Part shown: positions 41,540 through 53,036 of the stretch, one piece after another
Numbering within the stretch: position 1 is the first letter of the stretch
Layout of the letters: each line of letters starts with the position of its first letter
From: Desemzia sp. RIT 804
Lineage (GTDB): Bacteria; Bacillota; Bacilli; Lactobacillales; Carnobacteriaceae
DNA length: 64,000 nt
Reading direction: 5' to 3'
Assembly: GCF_016892605.1 (NCBI RefSeq)
Contig: NZ_JAFEMV010000004.1
Span: 62,001-126,000, forward strand
Made by a program: the position numbers and the translations under genes
The notes under the pieces: model-generated
What the model was told of the DNA's origin: nothing
What the model saw: the letters and a program-made list of their open reading frames with translations, nothing else
The model's database searches: none

Positions 41540-43720
41540 ATGAAAAGTTTAGTTTTAGCAGAGAAGCCGTCTGTAGGACGCGATATTGCTCGTGTTCTCG
41601 GCAGTACCAAAAAAGGGAAAGGCTACTTTGAAGGAGATAAATACATTGTTACTTGGGCACTGGGACATCTAGTGACATTAGCCGATCCGGAGACTTATGA
41701 CCAAAAATACAAAACCTGGAATTTGAATGATTTGCCGATGCTGCCGAATGACATGAAATTGACGGTTATCCGTAATTCTGGCAGCCAATTCAACGCAGTC
41801 AAATCACAATTGAAACGGAAAGATGTATCGGAGATTATTATTGCTACGGATGCTGGCCGTGAAGGAGAATTGGTCGCTCGTTGGATCATCGAGAAAGCCA
41901 ACACTCATAAACCTATGAAACGTTTATGGATCTCTTCGATCACCGATAAAGCCATTAAAGAGGGCTTCAAAAACCTGAAACCAGCCAAAAATTACGAGAT
42001 GCTCTTTCAAGCTGCTGTTGCTCGTTCCCAAGCAGACTGGTATATCGGATTGAACGCCAGCCGTGCCTTGACGACCAAATACAATGCCCAATTGAATTGC
42101 GGACGCGTTCAAACACCTGTCGTGCAAATCATTGCTCAGCGTGAGGAAGAAATCAAACAGTTCCAGCCAAAGTCTTTCTATGGAGCAGAAGCTACTACAG
42201 ACCTTTCTTTGAAACTTGTTTGGCAAGATCAACAATCGAATGATACCAAAACATTTGATCAACAAAAGATCCATCAAGTAGTCAAACACACAGAAGGTAA
42301 GAACGCTGTGGTAACGGATGTCGTGAAAAAACCGAAAAAGACTTTTTCACCTGCACTTTATGATTTAACAGAACTGCAAAGAGATGCGTATCAAGCTTTC
42401 GGCTATTCAGCGAAAGAAACTTTGAACATCATGCAGACCTTGTATGAACAATACAAAGTGTTGACGTACCCGCGGACTGATTCGCGTTATTTGACGAGCG
42501 ATATCGTATCTACTTTGAAAGACCGGATCAAAGTCAGTGCTCACGGTGAACACAAAGCGATCGCTAAAACATTATTGAACCAGCCTATCAAAGCACAAGG
42601 TTCATTCGTCAACGATCAAAAAGTTTCTGACCACCATGCGATCATCCCGACAGAACAAGTCGTTCCGTTGCAAAAATTGTCTGCAAAAGAACGTCATATC
42701 TATGATTTGGTCGTGAAACGATTCTTCGCTGTATTGTTGCCTGCGCACGAATACGAGCAGTTCACTTTGACCGCGACGATTGGATCCGAACGCTTTACTG
42801 CCAAAGGAAAAACTGTCACGAAATTGGGTTGGAAAGAAGCTACCATGAGCGCGGATGCGAAAGAAGACAGTTCAGGCAAGTCATTGTCTTCCATCAAAGT
42901 CGGCGATACATTAAATGTTTCTTACGTTAATGAAACGACTGGGAAAACAAAAGCTCCGGCTTACTTCAATGAAGCTACTTTGCTGACAGCTATGGAAAAC
43001 CCTGGACAATACATGACCCAGAAAAACCAAGCCTTAACGAAGACTTTGAAAGCCACAGGTGGACTTGGGACTGTTGCAACTCGAGCGGACATCATCGACA
43101 AATTATTCAAGTCATTCTTGATCGAGAAAAAAGGCAACGATATCCATGTAACTTCAAAAGGGAAACAGCTCTTAGAGTTGGTTCCAGCCGACCTCAGATC
43201 ACCAGAATTAACAGCGGAATGGGAACAAAAGTTAGAATCTATTGCTAAAGGAAACTTGAAAAAAGAACAGTTTGTGGAAGATATCAAAAAATTCACTAAA
43301 GAACTGGTTACTGAAATCAAACAAACAGACGGAAAATTCCGTCACGAAAACATTTCCACCAAATCGTGTCCAGATTGTGGAAAACCGATGCTGGAAGTCA
43401 ACGGCAAAAAAGGCAAAATGCTTGTCTGCCAAGATCGCGAATGCGGCTACCGCAAAAACGTTTCTAGACAATCCAACGCACGCTGTCCGAATTGTATGAA
43501 AAAAATGTCTCTCAGCGGCGAAGGAGACGGTCAAATTTTTACGTGTTCATGCGGTTACCGCGAAAAATTGTCTGCGTTCAAGAAACGCCGCGACCAATCT
43601 GGATCGGGAAAAGCCGATAAACGAACCGTTCAGAAATACTTGAAGAAACAAAAACAAGAAGAACCTGAAGATAATGGATTGTTTGATGCTTTGAAGGGGT
43701 TAACTTTTGATGAAGAATAA
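41540..43720 (+). CDS. topB: DNA topoisomerase III
   Basis: The 726-residue protein is a type IA topoisomerase: an N-terminal TOPRIM domain (LVLAEKPSVGRDIARVLG, then ATDAGREGELVARW near residue 103), GRVQTPV near 190, and the active-site tyrosine Y310 in YPRTDSRYL. A C-terminal four-cysteine zinc-finger region follows (CPDCGKPML, CQDRECGY, CPNCMKKM, CSCGY). It relaxes and decatenates DNA. It is the only clear DNA-maintenance gene here, is monocistronic, and its codon use is less AT-rich than its neighbours. It marks ordinary chromosome between the sugar clusters. Confidence 0.96.
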   Translation: MKSLVLAEKPSVGRDIARVLGSTKKGKGYFEGDKYIVTWALGHLVTLADPETYDQKYKTWNLNDLPMLPNDMKLTVIRNSGSQFNAVKSQLKRKDVSEIIIATDAGREGELVARWIIEKANTHKPMKRLWISSITDKAIKEGFKNLKPAKNYEMLFQAAVARSQADWYIGLNASRALTTKYNAQLNCGRVQTPVVQIIAQREEEIKQFQPKSFYGAEATTDLSLKLVWQDQQSNDTKTFDQQKIHQVVKHTEGKNAVVTDVVKKPKKTFSPALYDLTELQRDAYQAFGYSAKETLNIMQTLYEQYKVLTYPRTDSRYLTSDIVSTLKDRIKVSAHGEHKAIAKTLLNQPIKAQGSFVNDQKVSDHHAIIPTEQVVPLQKLSAKERHIYDLVVKRFFAVLLPAHEYEQFTLTATIGSERFTAKGKTVTKLGWKEATMSADAKEDSSGKSLSSIKVGDTLNVSYVNETTGKTKAPAYFNEATLLTAMENPGQYMTQKNQALTKTLKATGGLGTVATRADIIDKLFKSFLIEKKGNDIHVTSKGKQLLELVPADLRSPELTAEWEQKLESIAKGNLKKEQFVEDIKKFTKELVTEIKQTDGKFRHENISTKSCPDCGKPMLEVNGKKGKMLVCQDRECGYRKNVSRQSNARCPNCMKKMSLSGEGDGQIFTCSCGYREKLSAFKKRRDQSGSGKADKRTVQKYLKKQKQEEPEDNGLFDALKGLTFDEE

Positions 43721-43734
43721 AACTTATCATTATT

Positions 43735-43785
43735 AAAAAGAGTTCTAAGAAAAGGGAACCTACACCTTTTCTTAGAACTCTTTTT
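43735..43785. terminator. Strong terminator after topB
   Basis: The 21-bp arms (core GAGTTCTAAGAAAAGG and CCTTTTCTTAGAACTC, with A5/T5 ends) around a 9-nt loop end topB. It can also serve the convergent GH1 operon. Confidence 0.92.
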
Positions 43786-43927
43786 CGTCTTATATTGCTT
43801 TTCATGTAAGTATTGACCAAATACGTATACACTGATTCCAGTAACTCAAAACACACGAATTATATTAATTTATTTGTTCAATAGGAAGCAAGATTCTTTT
43901 AAAAATACATTTTTACTCAGTTTATAC

Positions 43928-47237
<3,310 letters not shown>

Positions 47238-47280
47238 ATATTTTCCTCCTATAACATAAAAAATAGACCAAATATCCTCC

Positions 47281-47344
47281 AATATACATACTGATTACGT
47301 ATATCAAAGTTTATTTGATCTTGCCCATGCGGTAACAAAATACT
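47281..47344 (-). promoter_or_regulatory. Possible second antiterminator target upstream of EIIBCA
   Basis: The minus strand reads TTTTGTTACCGCATGGGCAA between licT and EIIBCA, resembling part of a ribonucleic antiterminator. A hairpin ATCAAA/TTTGAT follows, but no T tract is seen, so this site is doubtful compared with the one before licT. Confidence 0.35.
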
Positions 47345-48193
47345 CTATTTATTTTCTCTATTAGTAACACGATTAATGTGGATTACAAAATATAGTAATT
47401 CCGAATTGTTAATTTTGATGTCGTACTGTGCATCTATGTGTTTTTTTATTCTCAAACTACATTCGTAAGCTTTTGGATAAATGAATTTAACTTGAGTAAG
47501 TAATTCATTTTCATCTATAACTTGTTTCTCTTTAGAAAATACTCTACTGACGAAGTAACGGATATGTGTTAAAAATCTATCATAATTTATAGATTGTTCA
47601 TCTAATTTAATTCCATAAAAATATTCTACAATTTGTAAGATATCAGAAATTAACTTTGTTGTGAATACCGTTTCATTTTTGTGGATGTCACCTGAACTGG
47701 CGTTAATAAAATGCAATGTAATAAATGCTGCTTCATCATCAAAATATTGGTTAAATCGAATATTTTCTGCTCTTTCAATTAATTGCAGCGATCTTTTAGC
47801 AACTGCAAATTCTCTAGGGTAGTATTTCTTAATTTCCCAAAGCAAGTCATTATGCAAATTTTGTCCTTTTTTATTTCGATTAATGCTGTAACTAACATGG
47901 TCTGCTAAAAAAAGATAAATACTCGAATCAAATTGCCGAGATAAATCCTTTTCTGCTTGTCGAATTACTTTAGAAGTAAGAATAATATGCTTCTCTTCAA
48001 TTTCATTCATTAACGTGTCAAATTTATCATGAGTAAATTTTTCATCAATAATAAACTTTTTGTCTATTTTAGATTCATCTATTTTTTTATTACCCTTAAT
48101 ACCAAATCCTATACCATTGCCTATTACTACACATTCTTTACCAGCATCATTAACTAAAATTGCGTTATTATTATATATTGTAATTAGTTCCAC
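47345..48193 (-). CDS. licT: LicT/BglG-family transcriptional antiterminator
   Basis: The ~282-residue protein has an N-terminal RNA-binding CAT domain (YNNNAILVNDAGKECVVIGNGIGFG, residues ~6-30) and two PRD domains with the regulatory histidines in LADHVSYSI (near 99), FITLHFINAS (near 158) and THIRYFVSR (near 208) and FVIHINRV near the C-terminus. It binds the leader RNA and prevents termination when beta-glucosides are present; PTS phosphorylation of the PRDs controls it. It probably starts at the GTG at 48193, preceded by GGGAGG. The leader carries its target. Confidence 0.92.
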   Translation of the reverse strand: MELITIYNNNAILVNDAGKECVVIGNGIGFGIKGNKKIDESKIDKKFIIDEKFTHDKFDTLMNEIEEKHIILTSKVIRQAEKDLSRQFDSSIYLFLADHVSYSINRNKKGQNLHNDLLWEIKKYYPREFAVAKRSLQLIERAENIRFNQYFDDEAAFITLHFINASSGDIHKNETVFTTKLISDILQIVEYFYGIKLDEQSINYDRFLTHIRYFVSRVFSKEKQVIDENELLTQVKFIYPKAYECSLRIKKHIDAQYDIKINNSELLYFVIHINRVTNRENK

Positions 48194-48272
48194 ACGAACA
48201 CCTCCCTTGCATAAAAATAGAACCAAACTTTACTTAGCCTTAGAAAGGTTAACAAGTAATTTTTGATTTTCA

Positions 48273-48301
48273 GGTAGGTATCGCCTTTACAGTAACAATC
48301 C
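48273..48301 (-). promoter_or_regulatory. LicT ribonucleic antiterminator (RAT)
   Basis: The minus strand reads GGATTGTTACTG, then TAAAGGCGATACCTACC. This corresponds to the B. subtilis bgl RAT GGATTGTTACTG(C)...GGCAAAACC, with the first 12 bases identical. It lies 80-108 bp upstream of the licT start and would compete with an overlapping terminator. Confidence 0.85.
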
Positions 48302-48588
48302 TGAACTTATGATAGCGAATACAAAAGATTTTGTCAACACAATCTTTTATAACATAAGTTTCTTTTTTATTTTTCCATAACGAAAAGTATTGATACCACA
48401 TGCAGAAAAGGTTTCATACAGAGATGATCCTCTTATTTATAATTGACGGAGCTTACCATTAGATAGGAACAATAACTCAAGACAAAATGCTTATTTGACA
48501 AGTTAACAAATACCGCTACAGCAAGAATGTATCTAACCAATCAAAGACAAACTGCTCGAACTGCAAGAAAAAGATGCGTTTTCATGGT

Positions 48589-48644
48589 GAAGACAAAAAC
48601 TTTTCTAGGAAAAGATCTTTCCTAGAAAAGTCTTTTTTGTCTTC
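48589..48644. terminator. Long hairpin
   Basis: Arms around CTTTTCTAGGAAA and TTTCCTAGAAAAG are extended by GAAGACAAAAA and TTTTTTGTCTTC. It follows the possible gene tail on the plus strand. Confidence 0.75.
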
Positions 48645-48804
48645 CTCTGATTCTTTATATAATGTCTATCACAATAACTAATCTAAAAGTACGCTTCAAT
48701 ACTACGCAGAGGGTCTAAAAATGTTATTCATACGGCAGATTAATTTGGCATTTATTACTTGATCAACTCATTGTTTACCAAATATTAAAACAAGAACCAT
48801 GCTA

Positions 48805-49926
48805 CTAGTCAGTTAAAGCTATAAGATGAAACGTTCTTTTAACGGCTCTGTTTAATAATTCAGGGCCTTTCTTTATAGCTGTTTCCAACGTCATAGGCTG
48901 ATCTATGATCGGAATAATAGCAGCAATATTTTCTTCAGGTAGTTCAATTTTGTCACCTTCTGCGCTCCCGCAAAAAATAATTACAGGGATATTTTTTTCT
49001 TTTGCTAACCGGCTAATCCCGATTGGAACTTTTCCACTGAGAGATTGTGTATCGAATTTCCCTTCGCCTGTAATCACCATATCCACTTGATCGATTTTCT
49101 CCGCTAAGTGTCCTTTTTCTGCTAATAAATGAAGCCCGCTTTCAAAAGATGCATTCAAAAATGAATACAAAGCAAAACCAATCCCACCTGCAGCACCTGC
49201 TCCAAGTGTTGTTTCATAATGAGTATTAGTAGCTTTATTGACAACTTCCTGATAACTCTTCATACCTTGGTCAAACTCTTCTAAATCTTCTTCCAAAATT
49301 CCTTTTTGTGGACCAAATACATACGTTGCTCCATTTGATCCACATAAAGGATTGTTCACATCAGAAGCAACAGTGATAGCAACATTTCTTAACCTTGAAT
49401 CCATCTTCTCTAAATTTATTCGTTTAACCGCTGCAAGATGTATTGGCAATATGGGTAATAATTGGTCCGCATCATCATAAAACTCTACACCTAAAGCTTG
49501 CAATAACCCTATTCCTCCATCAACTGTCGCGCTGCCACCCAATCCAATAATGATTTCCTTAGCTCCTAAATCAAGAGCTGAACGGATTTGCTCTCCAACT
49601 CCATAACTTGTATGCTGTGTCGGGTCTAATGAATCAGTTGGAACCTTAGTGATACCCGCACCTTCAGCTACTTCAACGATAGCTAATCTATCTTTTTCTA
49701 CCCAACCTAATACTCCCTGTATCCGTTCCTTATTTGGGCCAGTTATTGATTCAGTGATTTTTTTGCCCTCTAACAATGCCACCAGTGCTTCTACTGTTCC
49801 TTCTCCACCATCTGCAATCGGAAAGGTTTCCACTTCATGTTGAGGCAGTGCTTGTTTTACAATTTCATTTGCTTCTTGGCTCCCTATCGATCCTTTAAAC
49901 GAATCAATCGCTGCTAATAATTTCAC
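48805..49926 (-). CDS. Glycerate kinase, second copy, in the GH38/GH4 operon
   Basis: The ~373-residue protein has the GlxK/GarK pattern: LLAAIDSFKGSIGSQEANEI at the start, FPIADGGEGTVEALV near residue 36, IIGLGGSATVDGGIG near 130, GAGAAGGIGFALY near 240 and DMVITGEGKFDTQS near 282. It phosphorylates D-glycerate. GAGGAG is well spaced for the GTG at 49926 but overlaps the GTG at 49935. It is the last gene of an operon with two glycosidases and a PTS, which points to a glycerate-containing glycoside as substrate. It is clearly diverged from the copy at 15568. Confidence 0.9.
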   Translation of the reverse strand: MKLLAAIDSFKGSIGSQEANEIVKQALPQHEVETFPIADGGEGTVEALVALLEGKKITESITGPNKERIQGVLGWVEKDRLAIVEVAEGAGITKVPTDSLDPTQHTSYGVGEQIRSALDLGAKEIIIGLGGSATVDGGIGLLQALGVEFYDDADQLLPILPIHLAAVKRINLEKMDSRLRNVAITVASDVNNPLCGSNGATYVFGPQKGILEEDLEEFDQGMKSYQEVVNKATNTHYETTLGAGAAGGIGFALYSFLNASFESGLHLLAEKGHLAEKIDQVDMVITGEGKFDTQSLSGKVPIGISRLAKEKNIPVIIFCGSAEGDKIELPEENIAAIIPIIDQPMTLETAIKKGPELLNRAVKRTFHLIALTD

Positions 49927-49983
49927 TCTCTTCACTCCTCAAACTCATCTTTTTATCCTTCTCTAGTATAGGATAATACAAGA

Positions 49984-50014
49984 AAGGTGGAGGCTCAATT
50001 GAACACTCCACCTT
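49984..50014 (-). terminator. Hairpin between GH4 and glycerate kinase
   Basis: AAGGTGGAG and CTCCACCTT form a 9-bp stem between GH4 and glycerate kinase. On the minus strand it is followed by TCTTGTATT, a weak T tract, so it may lower glycerate kinase expression relative to the upstream genes or act in RNA processing. Confidence 0.55.
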
Positions 50015-50036
50015 AACTATTTATCTGCCTTCTATT

Positions 50037-51359
50037 TTACTTCAATTCAGGCCAGTATTCTTTATTTGCTTCGATTAAAGCATCTAACACTTTACGTGCT
50101 TTCTTCGCGTCTACAATAGTTCGGTTAATCGTTAAGGCTTGCAACGCTTTTGTGTAAGAGCCTTCTAAATAGGCTTCAACCGTTAACTTTTCAAAAGCAT
50201 GTTGCCCTTCAATAAGGCCTTTATAGAATGTTTCAATTTCTCCAACTGCATAAGGTGCAGGTCCATTTGCTCCAAGTGAAGCGGCTACTTCAATCATTAC
50301 ATCGTTAGGCAAATTAGATACGATTCCGTTGTTCGGCACGATCACCACATACGTTTTACGTAAGTTATTTGCAATGGATGCAGCTACTTCCACCATCATA
50401 TCTCCATGGGCATCATTATGCACCACATGAGAATCTCTAGCTGTTCCATTTTCTACAATGCGTCTACACTCTTCAAAAACATTTTTTTCACGACCAGCCC
50501 TTACCTCATCTGTACGTGTGTAATTTGGATCTAAGTGAGCCAATTTGTAATCAGGATACAAATAGTATTGCAGATATGTGTTCGGTAGATAGTCTGGAAA
50601 ATCACGCAACATATCTTCAACCATAGCATATGTTTCTAACCAAGATTTATCCCGTTGTTCAGCATCTACAGGTTTAAATCCTCCGTTCAAAACAACTTCT
50701 TTGATTTTTGGCGCTAAATCATTGCCATTTTCATCATAGATGTTTGTAAACCAGCCAAAATGATTTAAGCCAAAATAAACGGGTTCAAATTTATCCACAT
50801 CATAATCAATTAATTTTGCATAAGAACGTAATAAGTTTACAGGTTGATCACAAATATTCAAGATACGTTTATCTTCAGGGAAAATTTTATTCAATGCCAA
50901 ACCAACAATTGCAGCAGGATTCGTATAATTTAAAATCCAAGCATCTGGACTAAAGCGACGAACATCTTGAACCATTTCTACCATATCGCGAATGGAACGT
51001 AATCCATAAGCAAATCCGCCTGGACCACAAGTTTCTTGCCCAATTACCCCTAAACTCAATGGGATTTTTTCATCTTTTTCACGCATTTCATATCCACCGG
51101 TACGCATTTGACAAAAAACAAAATCGACATCTGTATAGGCCTCTTCTTTATCAGTAGTATACTTGACCTCTACCCCTGGAGCTTCTTCCGCAAATAGAAT
51201 CTTAGCAAATTCCCCAATTACTTTTTGCCGTTCTCCATCAACATCATAAAGAACCACCCGATTCAGTCCAAATTTATTCAAGTGAGTTGTCATAGCTTTC
51301 AAGATACCTGGTGTCCAGGTAGATCCCCCGCCAACGAGTACAATATTATTTTTTTTCAT
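50037..51359 (-). CDS. GH4 6-phospho-alpha-glucosidase of the glycerate kinase operon
   Basis: The 440-residue protein is a family 4 glycosidase with the NAD loop GGGSTWTPGIL at residues 9-19, LNYTNPAA near 146, and the CDQP active-site motif with C170, then FGLNHFGWF. CD-x-P indicates alpha-glucoside-6-phosphate specificity. It is a paralogue of the enzyme at 26259. Next to a glycerate kinase and an EIICB, its likely substrate is 6-phospho-glucosylglycerate or another alpha-glucoside. Ribosome site AAGGAGATAAG. Confidence 0.9.
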   Translation of the reverse strand: MKKNNIVLVGGGSTWTPGILKAMTTHLNKFGLNRVVLYDVDGERQKVIGEFAKILFAEEAPGVEVKYTTDKEEAYTDVDFVFCQMRTGGYEMREKDEKIPLSLGVIGQETCGPGGFAYGLRSIRDMVEMVQDVRRFSPDAWILNYTNPAAIVGLALNKIFPEDKRILNICDQPVNLLRSYAKLIDYDVDKFEPVYFGLNHFGWFTNIYDENGNDLAPKIKEVVLNGGFKPVDAEQRDKSWLETYAMVEDMLRDFPDYLPNTYLQYYLYPDYKLAHLDPNYTRTDEVRAGREKNVFEECRRIVENGTARDSHVVHNDAHGDMMVEVAASIANNLRKTYVVIVPNNGIVSNLPNDVMIEVAASLGANGPAPYAVGEIETFYKGLIEGQHAFEKLTVEAYLEGSYTKALQALTINRTIVDAKKARKVLDALIEANKEYWPELK

Positions 51360-51387
51360 CTTATCTCCTTACCTTTCTAAAACGACT

Positions 51388-53016
51388 TTATTTTGCGACA
51401 GCTGATTCTTGTGTCTCATACATATAATTATCTACAATATTCCTCATTTTAGTTACCCGTCCTCCATATACCACATGAACAGTATTTTCGTCAGGACGAA
51501 TAATGCCATTTGGTTTCGTCTTTTGAATGATGTCTTCATTGACTAATTTTCCATCTTTCACTTCTACTCTCAAACGACTAATGCAATTATCTACATCTAC
51601 TATATTATTCATTCCACCCAATCCATTGACGATGCTTTCTGCAATTATCCTATCCTCATTACCGACTTTTACAGTTGTTTCTTTTTCTTCAGTATCTTCA
51701 AAATCTGTTTCTCTTCGGCCTAATGTCATGACATTGAATTTTTTGATAATAAATGAATAACTGAAATAGTACAGTACAAAGAAAATTGGTCCAGCAATCA
51801 AGTAGATATACCATCTAGTATCCATTCCTTGTAATGCTCCAAAGACAATCCAGTCAATAATTCCACCTTGAATATTTCCAATTGCCACTCCAAGCATAGC
51901 TGGAATCAAGAATGCTAAACCTGCAAAAATTGCGTTCACGACCCACAGAATTGGTGAGATAAAAATAAAAGTAAATTCAATTGGTTCTGTGATTCCTGTT
52001 AAAATGACTGCTGTTAATCCAGGAATAAAAAATTTCAACAATTTATCACGTTTTTCAGGCAATGCTGCTCGATACATTGCAAACACTACAGCCGGCATAC
52101 CAAACACCATGTGCAATATTTTCCCTTGTGCCAAGTATCGTGTGGCTTCTCCTGAAAATGGCAAGTTGTTTTCCAATTGATGCAAATAAATTTGCAACGC
52201 TCCTACTAGTGTCTCGCCATTGATATTTTCTACTCCGCCTAAGGCTGTAAAGCGGAAAGTTTGGTTTAGAATATGATGCAAGCCAGTTGGATTAATGATT
52301 TTTTCTGTAAAACCATACAGGAATGTTCCAAACAAGCCCGTTTCACTGATCAAACCTCCAATAGAGACAATCACTTGATTTATTAGAGGCCAAATGAAAG
52401 CCAGAAGTATACCAACAAATGCCATGACTAAAGCAGCAGCAATTGGTACAAATCGTTTACCACTATAAAAAGTGAGGGATTGATGTAATTCTGTTTCACG
52501 AAACTTATTGTGGATGTATACACCCATCAAACCAGCAATAATCCCGCCTATGACATTAGTGTTATAAACAAAAATTCCCAATGTGTTGGTGAATAAGGCG
52601 TTTTGCAATGTTGCAGCGACTTCACTTAGGCCTTGTGTTTCCATCAAATAGACGATAGAAGTAGTATCTGGAGTAAATCCTTGTACTTCTAGTATATAGC
52701 TCATCCCTATTAACATTGCGATGTATCCGACTGCTCCGGAATATACCGCAACTTCTTTGTCACGCTTAACCATCCCTAATGGAATCGACAGCGCAAATAA
52801 TAATGGGAGATAAGTAAATGGAAGTCCTGCAAGTTTGCGGATCAAGCCAAAAATTTGTTGCAATGTTTCATTTGCCAAAAATGGAAGATTTTCGATAATC
52901 GTTGGATTTTGTAAGGCTGAAGCCAGCCCTAAAAATATCGCCATAAAAGAAAGAAGACTAATTGGAAAGAGCAATGATTTACCAAAACTTTGGAAATTCT
53001 TTTTGAAATTTGACAT
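51388..53016 (-). CDS. PTS EIICB permease of the glycerate kinase operon
   Basis: The 542-residue protein has a MalX/AglA-like EIIC (FGKSLLFPISLLSFMAIFLG at residues ~11-30, NPTGLHHILNQTFRF near 245, ILTGITEPIEFTFIF near 335) and a C-terminal EIIB with the phosphorylated cysteine C478 in DNCISRLRVEV. About 30 residues more than the 24717 paralogue lie in the inter-domain and EIIC loops. It lies between GH38 and GH4 genes (about 20-30 bp on each side), so it imports a substrate for both enzymes. No EIIA. Confidence 0.9.
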   Translation of the reverse strand: MSNFKKNFQSFGKSLLFPISLLSFMAIFLGLASALQNPTIIENLPFLANETLQQIFGLIRKLAGLPFTYLPLLFALSIPLGMVKRDKEVAVYSGAVGYIAMLIGMSYILEVQGFTPDTTSIVYLMETQGLSEVAATLQNALFTNTLGIFVYNTNVIGGIIAGLMGVYIHNKFRETELHQSLTFYSGKRFVPIAAALVMAFVGILLAFIWPLINQVIVSIGGLISETGLFGTFLYGFTEKIINPTGLHHILNQTFRFTALGGVENINGETLVGALQIYLHQLENNLPFSGEATRYLAQGKILHMVFGMPAVVFAMYRAALPEKRDKLLKFFIPGLTAVILTGITEPIEFTFIFISPILWVVNAIFAGLAFLIPAMLGVAIGNIQGGIIDWIVFGALQGMDTRWYIYLIAGPIFFVLYYFSYSFIIKKFNVMTLGRRETDFEDTEEKETTVKVGNEDRIIAESIVNGLGGMNNIVDVDNCISRLRVEVKDGKLVNEDIIQKTKPNGIIRPDENTVHVVYGGRVTKMRNIVDNYMYETQESAVAK

Positions 53017-53036
53017 ATTTTCCCTCTTTTCTTAAA

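Larger units (their letters stand above)
48194..48804. other. 611-bp stretch holding the licT leader and remnants
   Basis: The right part of the licT leader (to about 48350) carries the RAT. Beyond lies a possible tail of a lost gene on the plus strand (codons for IKDKLLELQEKDAFSW and a stop, 48534-48590) followed by its hairpin at 48589-48644. The rest, up to the glycerate kinase stop, shows nothing recognisable. Confidence 0.5.

Noticed and set aside
48534-48590. Possible tail of a lost gene ending LLELQEKDAFSW
   Set aside because: It is followed by a terminator, which is suggestive, but the segment is short and unrecognised.
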